Source: an uncultured Chlorobiaceae bacterium
GTDB lineage: Bacteria; Bacteroidota; Chlorobiia; Chlorobiales; Chlorobiaceae
Direction of reading: 5' to 3'
Length of the DNA: 64,000 nucleotides
NCBI GenBank assembly: GCA_903882665.1
Contig: CAIRXW010000030.1
Location: 1-64,000 of the forward strand
How positions within the stretch are numbered: position 1 is the first letter of the stretch; every line of letters begins with the position of its first letter. A model generated the notes under the pieces. The model saw nothing but the letters and a program-made list of their open reading frames with translations. It ran no database searches and had not been told where the DNA came from. Of this stretch, positions 53,624-62,645 are shown piece by piece. The translations under genes and the position numbers were made by a program.

Positions 53624-53875
53624 TCACAGTGCTGTCTCGCCATGAACCCATAATTCATGCTCGCTAATATCAATATCTTTCTGCCAAATAACTGCGTAAC
53701 CACCCACATCCACCTTCACTGCATTGAACAGTGCTGCGTTTTTTAAGGGAGCAAACATCTCTTTCTCAAGCAAAGGTTTAATGTCATAGGTTTTCTTCTG
53801 ATGATTATCGAATTCAACGAGAAGTGAATGATCGTCAATTGCTGTGGCACTTATGATTTTTGGATGATTCATCAT
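53624..53875 (-). CDS. DUF2442 protein
   Basis: An 83-aa protein of the DUF2442 family: HSLLVEFDNHQKKTYDIKPLL, LFNAVKVDVGGYAVIWQKDID and the end ISEHELWVHGE are its typical strands and helix. Members are commonly encoded right beside DUF4160 proteins, as here, and the pair has been proposed to act as a toxin-antitoxin module. Direct evidence for the activity is lacking. It starts with ATGATG immediately after the DUF4160 stop and stops 16 bases before vapB, so the four genes may form one transcript. Confidence 0.85.
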   Translation of the reverse strand: MMNHPKIISATAIDDHSLLVEFDNHQKKTYDIKPLLEKEMFAPLKNAALFNAVKVDVGGYAVIWQKDIDISEHELWVHGETAL

Positions 53876-53876
53876 A

Positions 53877-54137
53877 CTAATCCAGTGGTGGGAGATTGTG
53901 AAATTCTTGCTTATTCCACATCTCTTTTAACTCAGATTGATACATTGTTGCCCATTCGTTGACCAGCTTTCGTGCTCTGCCGGGTAAATCACCTTCAATC
54001 ATTTCCATGGTCTCGATGTTGAACAATCCAATATGTTCTCCATAGACGGCATGAAAATGTGGTGGTGGGTGATCACCAAAAAACAATTTAATGACTATTC
54101 CGTAAAATCTGGCTATTTCAGGCATTTTTGAATCCAT
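53877..54137 (-). CDS. DUF4160 protein
   Basis: An 86-aa protein of the DUF4160 family: MPEIARFYGIVIKLFFGDH then PPPHFHAVYGEHIGLF is the diagnostic start, with an H-x-P-P-H-F-H-x-x-Y cluster that could bind a metal or nucleic acid. KLVNEWATMYQSELKEMWN is the C-terminal helix. The partner DUF2442 gene follows after one base. The start may be at the first Met or four residues later (MPEIARF). Confidence 0.87.
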   Translation of the reverse strand: MDSKMPEIARFYGIVIKLFFGDHPPPHFHAVYGEHIGLFNIETMEMIEGDLPGRARKLVNEWATMYQSELKEMWNKQEFHNLPPLD

Positions 54138-54161
54138 GTTTTTGTTTCAGTTTTTTTCGCT

Positions 54162-54854
54162 TCACCCACCGCAGGGATGCAACTGCCCGCCCTCCATACG
54201 CAGGCAGCGGTCGGCAAGGGCGGCGTACTCTTCGTTGTGGGTGACGATGATGAAGGAGGTGCGGCGTTCCTTGCTTAGACGGGCCATGAGCTCATAGAGA
54301 ATGCGGCTGTTGTTGCTGTCGAGGTTGCCGCTCGGTTCGTCGGCAAGGATCAGTTTCGGGTTGTTCATCAGGGCACGGGCAATGGCGACGCGCTGCTGTT
54401 CCCCGCCGGAGAGCTCCGAGGGGAGGTGGTCGAAGCGTTCCGATAGACCGAGGCTTGCGAGCAGCTCTCCGGCCCGTTTTTTTGCGGGAGGGAGTTTGCC
54501 GGTGGCGATGAATTCAGGCATCGCCACATTTTCAAGGGCGGTAAAGTCGGAGAGGAGGTGGTGGAACTGGAAGACAAAGCCGATTTTCCGGTTCCGGAAC
54601 TTAGCCAGCGCTTTTTGTGAGAGCGTGTATTTTTTATCCTTGAAGAGAAGCTCCCGGTCAAAGAGGATTTCGCCGCTGTCGGGTGTGTCGAGGGTGCCGA
54701 GCAGGTTCAGCAGGGTTGTTTTGCCGCTGCCTGATGCCCCGATGACGGTCACCATCTCACCTTCGCCAAGCGAGAGATTGACTCCGCGCAGGATTTCAAG
54801 GCTTTTTTTACCCGGAAGAGTGTAGGACTTGCTGATGTTTTTTGCTTCAAGCAT
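54162..54854 (-). CDS. lolD: Lipoprotein-releasing ABC transporter ATPase LolD
   Basis: A 230-aa ATPase that powers extraction of lipoproteins from the inner membrane by LolCE. Walker A is [17 protein letters not shown], the signature [15 protein letters not shown], Walker [13 protein letters not shown], and the switch His is in [11 protein letters not shown]. The Q-loop segment [20 protein letters not shown] is characteristic of LolD. MacB-type ATPases are close relatives; the single-domain form supports LolD. The membrane partners are not adjacent. Confidence 0.87.
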   Translation of the reverse strand: MLEAKNISKSYTLPGKKSLEILRGVNLSLGEGEMVTVIGASGSGKTTLLNLLGTLDTPDSGEILFDRELLFKDKKYTLSQKALAKFRNRKIGFVFQFHHLLSDFTALENVAMPEFIATGKLPPAKKRAGELLASLGLSERFDHLPSELSGGEQQRVAIARALMNNPKLILADEPSGNLDSNNSRILYELMARLSKERRTSFIIVTHNEEYAALADRCLRMEGGQLHPCGG

Positions 54855-54939
54855 TTTTTATGCGGGTCTGGTTTTGCCGTTTTCTTCTGTAAAATTGCCA
54901 TATGGTTGCTCTGGTTGAGCGTATAGGTATGCATGGTCC

Positions 54940-55389
54940 TCAGTTTGTCCATGATGACGGAAAAGTAAGAATAAGCACCGCCGCCAAAGCAAAAAGAAAT
55001 AATGTAATAACCCAAACTCTGTAAGAACTGAATTCACGAAAGAGTCCCCACACAGAACAACCTTTCTGCCGTAGAGGGCGAGAGTGAACAACCTCAAGTC
55101 CATTTTTTCTTTCAAATGCTTCCAGCCACTTTGAATCACGCACTTCAAGAAGTCTATGTTTCGAAATAAGCTACATAAGCTGAATAGAAGCTAGCGAGGC
55201 AAATAAGGATAAGGTCGCGGCAAGTATCCTAGCCAAGCAGCTACTATCAGAACCAAGCGCAATAGAAAATAGAAATGCTTGTGCCGTGAGGGTAAGGACT
55301 GGAACTTGCCACATCAACGCATCCATAGCCTGTCGCCTTGACGCTACCACTTGGTATTGTGTTAGATCAACTGGTCGTATTGGTTCCAT
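54940..55389 (-). pseudogene. Small membrane protein gene with an in-frame amber codon
   Basis: A frame beginning MEPIRPVDLTQYQVVASRR at 55389 ends at a TAG at 55171-55173 after LSLFASLASIQLM. Beyond the TAG the same frame continues without interruption with LISKHRLLEVRDSKWLEAFERK and a helix VWVITLFLFALAAVLIL, and ends at 54940. Read through, it would be a 149-aa protein with two or three hydrophobic segments (about 28-45, 53-72, 123-142) and a polar middle. Nothing supports a recoding element. It is most likely a nonsense-mutated gene, or a sequencing error at one base. The family is not recognised. Confidence 0.65.
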
Positions 55390-55582
55390 ATGGGTTCTTT
55401 TGTGTATAACAATGTTTAGTCTGATCTGCGTGATTCCGTAAAAATCCTAAACATATTTCGGTATAAAACCAGTTCCAATTTATTCCGATAAACCAGCTAA
55501 AAGATTATATAAAAATAAGATTTGTTTATTTTTGCTGCTTTATACAGATTCCGATAAACCATCAAGCACATCCCCCAATCCA

Positions 55583-56839
55583 TCACACCGGCCTCACCTG
55601 TCCGTTGCCTTCAATAATCCATTTATAAGTCGTCAGCTCTTTCAGCGCCATTGGGCCTCTGGCGTGGAGCTTCTGGGTGCTGATGCCGATCTCTGCGCCA
55701 AGTCCGAACTGTGCGCCGTCGGTGAAGGCTGTTGAGGTGTTGGCATAGACCACGGCGGCATCGACCCGTTTCAGGAAGGTTGCCGTTGTCTCCGGGTCGG
55801 TCGCGATGATGGCTTCGCTGTGGCGTGAGCTGTAGCGGGCGATATGCTCCAGCATTTCTTCAAGGGAGGAAACCGTTTTTACCGACATTTTCAGCGAGAG
55901 AAACTCGGTGCCGAAATGTTCAGGTTCAGCATGGTGGAGCAAAGCTTCGGGATAGGAGCCTTGCAGTGCCTGGAACGCTTCTTCATCGGCAAAGAGCACC
56001 ACCTGTTTTTCCTGAAGCGGCTCTACCAGTGCGGGGAGGTCACGGAGACGGTCGCGATGGATCACCAGTGTGTCGAGTGCGTTGCAGACGCTCGGGCGGC
56101 GGGTTTTGGCGTTGAAGATAATCTTTTTGCCGAGGTCGAGATCGCCGCTTTTATCGAAATAGGTGTGCACAATACCCGCACCGGTTTCGATAACCGGCAC
56201 TTTCGCGTTGTTGCGGACAAAATCGATCAGCTTCTGGCTTCCGCGTGGAATAATCATGTCGATATAGCCGACTGCGTTAAGCATGACGGCCGCCGCTTCC
56301 CGTTCTGCGGGCAGTAAATAAATGGTGTCGGGATTGATGCCATGCTCCTTCAGGACGGAGTGTATGAGCTCAACAATGGCGATGTTCGAGAACATGGCAT
56401 CACTTCCGCCTTTCAGCACGGTGGCGTTGCCCGATTTCAGGCAGAGTGCAAAGACGTCGAAGGTGACGTTTGGCCTTGCTTCGTAGATGATGCCAATCAC
56501 GCCTATTGGCACGGTAACCTTTTTCAGGTTGAGACCGTTCGCCAGCACCCGCTTTTCAAGCACCGCATCGAGCGGAGATGGGAGTGAAGCGACATTGCGG
56601 ATGTCGGCAGCAATGGCATCGAGGCGCGATGCGTTGAGCAGCAACCGGTCAACCATGGGGTCAGCCGGATCCATCCGTTCGATATCTTTCTGGTTTGCCT
56701 CGAGAATGGATTCGCGGTGAGCGGGTATGCTGTCGGCAAGGGTGAGCAGCAGGCTGTTGATCGCTTCATCCGTGAGGGTGATGATCTCCCTGCTTGCCTG
56801 CTGGACGGCTATGAGTTGTTGTGTTATCGTTTCCTTCAT
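55583..56839 (-). CDS. proA: Gamma-glutamyl phosphate reductase
   Basis: A 418-aa enzyme of the aldehyde dehydrogenase fold, second step of proline synthesis. It reduces gamma-glutamyl phosphate with [35 protein letters not shown] is the strongest signature, split over residues about 110-140. The catalytic Cys lies in [13 protein letters not shown] near 260, and [12 protein letters not shown] and [12 protein letters not shown] are further conserved blocks. It follows proB by 12 bases on the same strand, forming a proBA operon. Confidence 0.95.
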   Translation of the reverse strand: MKETITQQLIAVQQASREIITLTDEAINSLLLTLADSIPAHRESILEANQKDIERMDPADPMVDRLLLNASRLDAIAADIRNVASLPSPLDAVLEKRVLANGLNLKKVTVPIGVIGIIYEARPNVTFDVFALCLKSGNATVLKGGSDAMFSNIAIVELIHSVLKEHGINPDTIYLLPAEREAAAVMLNAVGYIDMIIPRGSQKLIDFVRNNAKVPVIETGAGIVHTYFDKSGDLDLGKKIIFNAKTRRPSVCNALDTLVIHRDRLRDLPALVEPLQEKQVVLFADEEAFQALQGSYPEALLHHAEPEHFGTEFLSLKMSVKTVSSLEEMLEHIARYSSRHSEAIIATDPETTATFLKRVDAAVVYANTSTAFTDGAQFGLGAEIGISTQKLHARGPMALKELTTYKWIIEGNGQVRPV

Positions 56840-56851
56840 ATCGGACGGAGT

Positions 56852-57940
56852 TCAGGAGGTTATATAGAGATAATCGTAATGAATCAGGGGTTTCTGATCC
56901 TGCAGACCCATGATGGCCACTGTTTTTTCCGAGCTGTATTGCGCCATGCCGTAGCCGATGATGGTTCCGTCCGTGGCGCACACCTTGATGATGTCGCCTT
57001 TCAGGAAAGGGCCTTCAACCGACTCAATACCGACGGGTAACAGGCTGTTTGCTCGATCTCCGGCTACAAGGGCCATTTCAGCGCCCATGTTGACTGTGAC
57101 CGCACCTTTTTCCATCCCTTCGCTATTTGCAATCCACCGTTTCGGGCCGTGAGTTGCCTTTTGCGGCAGAAATTTCGTGCCGGTTGGTTCTCCCTCAAGA
57201 AGCGAGAGGAGAATGCCGGGAGTACGTCCGTTGGCGATATGGACAGTGATGCCGAGCCGTGAGAGCTTCTGCGCGATGTGACACTTGGTCAGCATCCCTC
57301 CTCGCCCGAACTCTGACTTTCCTGGTTGGATATACTGGTGAAAATGTTTGGTCGAGGGGTCAATGACGGGGATGATGGTGCCATCTCCCGTTTTCATGTC
57401 AAACAGGCCGTCAACATGAGAAAGAATGATGTAGCCTTCAACATCCATCATGGAAGCAATCAGTCCGGAGAGCTCATCGTTGTCAGTAAACATCAGTTCG
57501 GTCACTGACACAGCATCGTTCTCATTGACCACAGGAATGATGTTTTGTTGCAGAAGGGAGTTGAAGCAGGTCTGCATGTTGAGGTAGTGCAGGCGGTCAC
57601 TGAAATCGCTTTTGGTGACAAGGATCTGGGCTGTAACCAGTCCATGTTCAGCAAAGAGGTCGTTGTAGGTGCTGATCAGCTTGATCTGCCCTGTCGAGGC
57701 AAGAACCTGGCGGGCCGCAACCGGCGCGATGGTGCCGGAAAGTTTGACCACCGAACGCCCGGCGCCGACAGCGCCCGATGAGACCAGAATGATCTGGATT
57801 CCTTGCTTATACAGTTCCGCAATCTGCGCAGTAAGCTGCTGGAGAATTTCAAGGTCAAGCTCGCCGTTTTTGGCAGTAATGACGTTGGTGCCGACTTTGA
57901 CGACTATTTTTTTATAGAGGGGATTGAGTAGTTGTTTCAT
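56852..57940 (-). CDS. proB: Glutamate 5-kinase
   Basis: A 362-aa amino-acid kinase, the first and feedback-controlled step of proline synthesis. VVKVGTNVI opens the kinase fold, LVSSGAVGAGR binds glutamate phosphate, VNENDAVS is another active-site loop, and FGRGGMLTKCHIAQ follows the ATP site. Residues about 270-350 form a C-terminal PUA domain, as in full-length ProB. It is first in the proBA operon and lies 4 bases after the SMR transporter gene, so the three genes may be cotranscribed. Confidence 0.95.
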   Translation of the reverse strand: MKQLLNPLYKKIVVKVGTNVITAKNGELDLEILQQLTAQIAELYKQGIQIILVSSGAVGAGRSVVKLSGTIAPVAARQVLASTGQIKLISTYNDLFAEHGLVTAQILVTKSDFSDRLHYLNMQTCFNSLLQQNIIPVVNENDAVSVTELMFTDNDELSGLIASMMDVEGYIILSHVDGLFDMKTGDGTIIPVIDPSTKHFHQYIQPGKSEFGRGGMLTKCHIAQKLSRLGITVHIANGRTPGILLSLLEGEPTGTKFLPQKATHGPKRWIANSEGMEKGAVTVNMGAEMALVAGDRANSLLPVGIESVEGPFLKGDIIKVCATDGTIIGYGMAQYSSEKTVAIMGLQDQKPLIHYDYLYITS

Positions 57941-57943
57941 GCG

Positions 57944-58267
57944 TTAGTGAACCTCTTGACTGAAATGCAACCCCGCAACACCGATAATAATCAGCAGCAG
58001 GGATACGAGTTTAATGGCATTGATTCCTTCACCAAACCAGATCACTCCGATAACGGTTATCGCCGCCGTACCGATTCCTGACCAGATAGCATAAGTCAAT
58101 GCAATGGGCAGAACCTTGAGCGCCAGCGAAAGAAAGGTAAAGCTCAGCCCGTAAAAAATAAAGATAAAAAGCGTTGGTGCAAGTTTACTGAATCCGTCGG
58201 AGATTTTCATGCAGGTGGTGCCGGATACTTCAAGCAATATTGCAATAATCAGGTAAATCCAGTGCAT
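57944..58267 (-). CDS. Small multidrug resistance (SMR) transporter
   Basis: A 107-aa four-helix protein of the EmrE/SugE family. MHWIYLIIAILLEVSGTTCMK has the essential Glu13 equivalent to Glu14 of EmrE. AYAIWSGIGTAAITVIG-like ALTYAIWSGIGTAAI is helix 3, and the fourth helix ends GVAGLHFSQEVH. It exports cationic drugs or guanidinium-type compounds in exchange for protons as a dual-topology dimer. The Met at 58267 is the family start; the frame extends 35 codons upstream without homology. It precedes proB by 4 bases. Confidence 0.88.
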   Translation of the reverse strand: MHWIYLIIAILLEVSGTTCMKISDGFSKLAPTLFIFIFYGLSFTFLSLALKVLPIALTYAIWSGIGTAAITVIGVIWFGEGINAIKLVSLLLIIIGVAGLHFSQEVH

Positions 58268-58437
58268 TGTTCCGGGAGGGAATAGGTTAAAGGAGATTGA
58301 GTGGCTGAAGCTGACGTCTGCGCCCAAGGGTGCCGGTTTGTGTTGAACTGAAAAGATATGCATATTTCCCAAAAAAGTGCGCCGCGTTTTGCCTTGGCCT
58401 CTTCTTGTCTGGTCGGTGATGAACTTCTGGATTGTTT

Positions 58438-60606
58438 ATGATGCTGTTGATAAGCCTGGCAGAGATACCTTTGCCGTTGAAAAACCCGGTGTTGCAGTTC
58501 TCACTGTTGCTCTTTATCATCCTCTTTGCACCGGTGCTTTTTAACCGGCTGAAAATCCCGAGCCTGATTACCCTCATTCTTGCCGGAGCGCTGATTGGCC
58601 CCTACGGGTTGAACCTGATGCTTCGTGACAGCAGCATCATCCTTTTTGGAACGGTGGGGCTGCTCTATATCATGTTTCTTGCCGGGCTGGAGATTGATGT
58701 GGCCGATTTCCGTAAAAACAGCACAAAAAGCATCTTCTTCGGACTCTATACCTTCCTTATTTCCATTGTTTTCGGCATTGTTGTTGCGCTCTATATCCTT
58801 CAGTTTTCGCTTCTCTCCTCCATTCTTATCGGCAGTATTTTTGCTTCTCACACGCTTATTCTCTACCCGGTCGTCAGCAAGCTCGGCATTGCCAAGAACA
58901 GGGCGGTCAATGTAGCAATCGGCGGCACCATTATTACCGATACCCTGGCCCTTCTGGTGCTTGCAGTCGTGGTCGAATTGTCGGGAGGAGAGCTGACGGG
59001 CGTATTCTGGATAAGGCTGATTATCGGCGTAACGCTCTTTAGTTTGATTGTTTTGCTGCTTTTTCCCGTTGTGGCCCGATGGTTTTTCAAGCGCTTTGAA
59101 GACAGCGTGCAACAGTATCTCTTTGTGCTGGCGCTGGTCTTTTTCAGTGCCTTTCTGGCCGAAGCCGCCGGTGTTGAAGCCATTATCGGCGCCTTTTTTG
59201 GAGGCCTTGCCCTGAATCGTCTTATTCCGCGGACATCACCGCTCATGAACCGAATCAAGTTTGTCGGCAATGCCATCTTTATCCCCTTTTTTCTGATCGG
59301 CGTCGGTATGTTGATCAATATCCAGGCTTTTTTCAAAGGCTATGAAACCATTAAAGTTGCACTGGTTGTCACCGTTGCCGCAACGATTGCCAAATATCTT
59401 TCAGCCTGGATGACACAGAAACTTTTTGGCTTTTCTCTCGACCAGCGGCGACTGATTTTTGGACTGATCAGCGCCCATGCAGCACTGGCCCTGGCAACTG
59501 TCTTGATCGGCTACAATATTGTCATCGGTTATACCCTCAGTGGTGACCCCGTCAGGCTGCTTGATGAAAGCGTGCTGAACGGAACGATTCTCTTTATTTT
59601 GATAACCTGTACCCTTGCAACCATCGTCGGAGAGAAAGGGGCGCAGAACATTGCGCTGGCCGAGGCACTTGACGAGGTTCCGGAACCCGGAGTTTCGGCA
59701 GAGGAAGAACGGATACTGATCCCCATGAGCGACATCCGTACGGTCGATGAGCTGGTCAATCTCGGCATAACCGTCAAATCGCATAAATATCGCCACGGCA
59801 TTTATGCCCTGCATGTAGCGAGTAACAGCATAAGCGGTGAGGCGGAAGAGAGGGGTGGGGCCAAGATTCTTGAAAAAGCGGTTGTTGCAGCATCCTCCAC
59901 CGATCATGCACTGACACCGCTGATTCGTTATGACCGCGATCTGGTTAATGGTATTGCCGGGGTGATCAGGGAACAGAAAATCACCGATCTGATTTTGGGA
60001 CTTCATCATAAGAAAGAGCTCTCGGAGAGTTTTCTCGGCAGCACATCGGAGAGTATTCTCGGACGCTGCAATGTCACCACCTTCATCTATAAACCGGTAC
60101 AGCCCCTCGCCACCATCAAGCGAACCATTGTCATCATCCCTGTAATGGCGGAAAATGAGAGCGGTTTTGTGCTCTGGATGGAGAGGCTCATCACGATCAT
60201 AACAAACACGGGAAGCAAACTGGTGATTCATGCTTCCCGCCAGACCATTGCCTGCCTGAAGGAGAGTTACTTCGAGAGCATGGCCCATGCCGAGTACAAG
60301 ATGTTCAAAGAGTGGGATGAGTTTCTGCTGCTGTCGAAAGAGATCAAAAATGACGACAACCTCATTCTCGTGATGAGCAGAAAAAACAATCTCTCCTATC
60401 ACTCAAAGATGTCGAGGATTTCATCCTATCTCAACCGCTACTTCCAGAAAAACAGCTTTATACTCATCTACCCCGTCCAGATCGGCCTCCCCGAAGAGGC
60501 CCTCGAAAACACCCCTCTCCAGCCTTTCCAGAAAAGCCTCTTCAACTTCGACAAAATCCTGAAAAAAGTCTACAAAAAAGTTCGCCACAAAAGATCCCGC
60601 CAATAA
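58438..60606 (+). CDS. CPA2-family cation:proton antiporter with C-terminal cytoplasmic domain
   Basis: A 722-aa inner-membrane antiporter of the KefB/NapA type. About 12-13 helices occupy residues 10-400, with IPSLITLILAGALIGPYGLN and LYIMFLAGLEIDVADF in the first half and the core TDTLALLVLAVVVE region around residue 170. The soluble part from about 425 to 722 has no TrkA-N (NAD-binding) glycine motif; it looks like two universal-stress-protein-like halves (RTIVIIPVMAENESGF near 567). Many such proteins are found in Bacteroidetes and Chlorobi. Na+ or K+ specificity is not readable. Start at the first ATG of the ATGATG pair. Confidence 0.85.
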   Translation: MMLLISLAEIPLPLKNPVLQFSLLLFIILFAPVLFNRLKIPSLITLILAGALIGPYGLNLMLRDSSIILFGTVGLLYIMFLAGLEIDVADFRKNSTKSIFFGLYTFLISIVFGIVVALYILQFSLLSSILIGSIFASHTLILYPVVSKLGIAKNRAVNVAIGGTIITDTLALLVLAVVVELSGGELTGVFWIRLIIGVTLFSLIVLLLFPVVARWFFKRFEDSVQQYLFVLALVFFSAFLAEAAGVEAIIGAFFGGLALNRLIPRTSPLMNRIKFVGNAIFIPFFLIGVGMLINIQAFFKGYETIKVALVVTVAATIAKYLSAWMTQKLFGFSLDQRRLIFGLISAHAALALATVLIGYNIVIGYTLSGDPVRLLDESVLNGTILFILITCTLATIVGEKGAQNIALAEALDEVPEPGVSAEEERILIPMSDIRTVDELVNLGITVKSHKYRHGIYALHVASNSISGEAEERGGAKILEKAVVAASSTDHALTPLIRYDRDLVNGIAGVIREQKITDLILGLHHKKELSESFLGSTSESILGRCNVTTFIYKPVQPLATIKRTIVIIPVMAENESGFVLWMERLITIITNTGSKLVIHASRQTIACLKESYFESMAHAEYKMFKEWDEFLLLSKEIKNDDNLILVMSRKNNLSYHSKMSRISSYLNRYFQKNSFILIYPVQIGLPEEALENTPLQPFQKSLFNFDKILKKVYKKVRHKRSRQ

Positions 60607-60706
60607 CCCATCCTCAAAAAAAGGGGGACGTTGTTGATATTCAGCACTTATTAAAATTTATTGTTAACTTTACAGTAATTTCAACTAACCACTGAGGAGA
60701 GGTGAG

Positions 60707-62209
60707 ATGCCGCATGGAGCGAGACTTGATTCGCCCGGAACCCTGCATCACGTCATGGTTCGAGGAATAGAAGGATGCGGAATCGTTATGGATGACGTCG
60801 ATCGTGAGCATTTCCTCTTCCGCATGGGCAAACTGGCGAAGGCAACGGGCACGACGATCTATGCATGGGCATTGATGACCAACCACGCCCATATTCTGCT
60901 CAAGAGTGGGGATGAGGGGTTGGCGTCATTCATGCGCAAACTGCTCACCGGCTATGCAACCGAGTACAACCGTCGCCACAAAAGGCACGGCCATCTCTTC
61001 CAGAACCGCTATAAGTCGATCATTTGCGAGGAAGAGCCCTACTTCGTGCGTCTGGTCAGTTACATTCATCTCAACCCCTTGAGGGCCGGAGTTGTGGGCT
61101 CCATGCAAGAGCTTGACCGTTATCGGTGGAGTGGCCATTCAGGCATCATGAAACAGAATAACAATAAGTGGCAGGAGATCGACCTCGTTTTGCGCTTTTT
61201 TGGTGAGAAGGAGGGTAAGGCCAGAGAGGCATATCGACTTTTTGTTGAAGGGGAGAGCCGAAGAGGAGAGCAGCCTGAATTGACCGGCGGAGGGCTGATT
61301 CGTTCCACCGGTGGTTGGTCGGAAGTGAAGTCGCTACGACAGCGGGGGGAAAAGCAGTTCAGCGACGAGCGGATTTTGGGCAGCGGAGAATTTGTACGCG
61401 AGATACTTGAGCAGGCGGAAGACTCCATCAAGGCCCTTCTTCCAGCGGTGAGCCTGGGCCTTGATGCGGCTGAAGAGCTTCATAAAAGATGCGACGAATG
61501 CGGCATTGCATTGCAGTTGATGGAGTCTGGCAGCAAAAGAGGGGAGTGCACGGCACTGAGAAAGGAGCTTGCGGTGAAGTTTGTCAAGGAGTTCGGATTA
61601 TCATACGCAGAGACAGCACGTCAGCTTGGCGTCTCAACGTCGGCCGTGAATCAGATCTTCCGCCGACTCGCCCGAACGGTTCCCCTCATTCTGTTGTTTA
61701 TGAACGTGCTATCGGCATGCAACGGCACTCCGTCCCCGACAATAACTCAAAAAACCACAGCCATGACTGAAAAACAACATCCCCTCAACCCCTACTACTC
61801 GCGTACCGATACCACAAGCCTTACGCTCTCTGATGCTGTCTGGAAGGAGGTGCTCTCTCCCGCAGTTTATGAGGTTGCTCGACACGGCTCTACCGAACAG
61901 GCATTTTCAGGCAAATACTGGGATTATGAGGGAAGGGGAACATACTCCTGCGCGGCATGTGGCAACAGGCTCTTCCGTTCTGACGCCAAGTTTGCCAGTA
62001 CCTGCGGCTGGCCCAGCTTTTTTGAAACCGTACGCCCGAACAGTGTTCTCTATCGGAAAGACTCCTCATTCGGGATGGCGAGAACGGAGGTTGTTTGCGG
62101 ACGCTGCAAGGCACACCTCGGCCATGTTTTCAACGACGGTCCGCCTCCAACGGGAAAGCGATTCTGCATGAACTCCATCGTTCTCGATTTCGAGCCGGAT
62201 AAAGAGTGA
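60707..62209 (+). CDS. RAYT transposase fused in frame to lipoprotein-type MsrB
   Basis: A 500-aa chimaera. Residues 1-140 are a REP-associated tyrosine transposase (IS200-like Y1 fold): TLHHVMVRGIEG, HUH residues His60 and His62 in MTNHAHILL, Tyr87 in ATEYNRRHKRHGHLF, then YIHLNPLRAG. Residues about 280-320 form a helix-turn-helix (SYAETARQLGVSTSAVNQ). From about 350 the protein is peptide-methionine (R)-S-oxide reductase: zinc pairs in SCAACG and VCGRCK, GWPSFF, and catalytic Cys487 in RFCMNSIVLDF. A GTG at 61646 would give the MsrB part its own lipoprotein signal peptide (IFRRLARTVPLILLFMNVLSAC, lipobox Cys338). So either the two genes overlap, or they are truly fused. Confidence 0.85.
   Translation: MPHGARLDSPGTLHHVMVRGIEGCGIVMDDVDREHFLFRMGKLAKATGTTIYAWALMTNHAHILLKSGDEGLASFMRKLLTGYATEYNRRHKRHGHLFQNRYKSIICEEEPYFVRLVSYIHLNPLRAGVVGSMQELDRYRWSGHSGIMKQNNNKWQEIDLVLRFFGEKEGKAREAYRLFVEGESRRGEQPELTGGGLIRSTGGWSEVKSLRQRGEKQFSDERILGSGEFVREILEQAEDSIKALLPAVSLGLDAAEELHKRCDECGIALQLMESGSKRGECTALRKELAVKFVKEFGLSYAETARQLGVSTSAVNQIFRRLARTVPLILLFMNVLSACNGTPSPTITQKTTAMTEKQHPLNPYYSRTDTTSLTLSDAVWKEVLSPAVYEVARHGSTEQAFSGKYWDYEGRGTYSCAACGNRLFRSDAKFASTCGWPSFFETVRPNSVLYRKDSSFGMARTEVVCGRCKAHLGHVFNDGPPPTGKRFCMNSIVLDFEPDKE
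61646..62209 (+). CDS. msrB: Peptide-methionine (R)-S-oxide reductase B, possible separate start
   Basis: This is the 3' part of the RAYT-MsrB frame read from the GTG at 61646, giving a 187-aa lipoprotein. It begins with two Arg, then a hydrophobic stretch and LSAC, a correct lipobox, so the enzyme would sit on the periplasmic membrane face. It repairs oxidised methionine in envelope proteins. Zn2+ is bound by the Cys pairs of CAAC and CGRC, and Cys487 of the long frame attacks the sulfoxide. The start codon is inferred from the signal peptide; no strong ribosome-binding site precedes it. Confidence 0.6.
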   Translation: MNQIFRRLARTVPLILLFMNVLSACNGTPSPTITQKTTAMTEKQHPLNPYYSRTDTTSLTLSDAVWKEVLSPAVYEVARHGSTEQAFSGKYWDYEGRGTYSCAACGNRLFRSDAKFASTCGWPSFFETVRPNSVLYRKDSSFGMARTEVVCGRCKAHLGHVFNDGPPPTGKRFCMNSIVLDFEPDKE

Positions 62210-62645
62210 TAATGTGTGCTGCTTGTATGGATGTTGGAAAAACGGTGTCGTAATTGTCTGGCAACGAGATTGTCATGTATAGCGTAAACCATTATAAAAT
62301 ATGGTAGAATATGGTTGATCCGCTTCAATACCATTCATTAGGTGTCAATCCAGCTCTTGACCTTGTTTTGGCAGATATTTTTGTAAAGTTATAGCCGTTG
62401 CTCTGCAAAGCGTAAACTTTGTCGTCTTTAATGGTGCCTTTTTCAAAAAACCGCATAACATGCGAAAACGATTATAACGAAGGCTTGCAGAATTTTTTTA
62501 CACTTATTGATCTGCGAGATGGGAGTGCAACTGATGAGATGAAGATTGATGCGGCGTGAACCCTCAAGTTCATAAATGTGTTGATGGGTAAACAACGCAA
62601 AATATATGACCTGTTATTGAACCATTTTTTTTTGAGGAATTTACC
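62210..62645. other. Intergenic region before the OYE reductase gene
   Basis: About 435 bases with no supportable gene. AGCGTAAAC occurs twice (near 62280 and 62405), the second time within GCAAAGCGTAAACTTTGTC, an imperfect dyad of AAAG and CTTT. It may belong to an operator for the downstream reductase gene, but no known site is recognised. AT content rises towards 62630. Confidence 0.35.

Noticed and set aside
54858-55148. A 96-codon minus-strand frame between lolD and proA as a separate gene
   Set aside because: It is another phase over the interrupted membrane protein gene. The frame at 54940-55389 has a better hydrophobic pattern and continues through both halves.
61120-61431. 103-codon frame antisense to the RAYT gene
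   Set aside because: Ser/Pro-rich mirror translation of the transposase middle region, no start signal and no similarity recognised.
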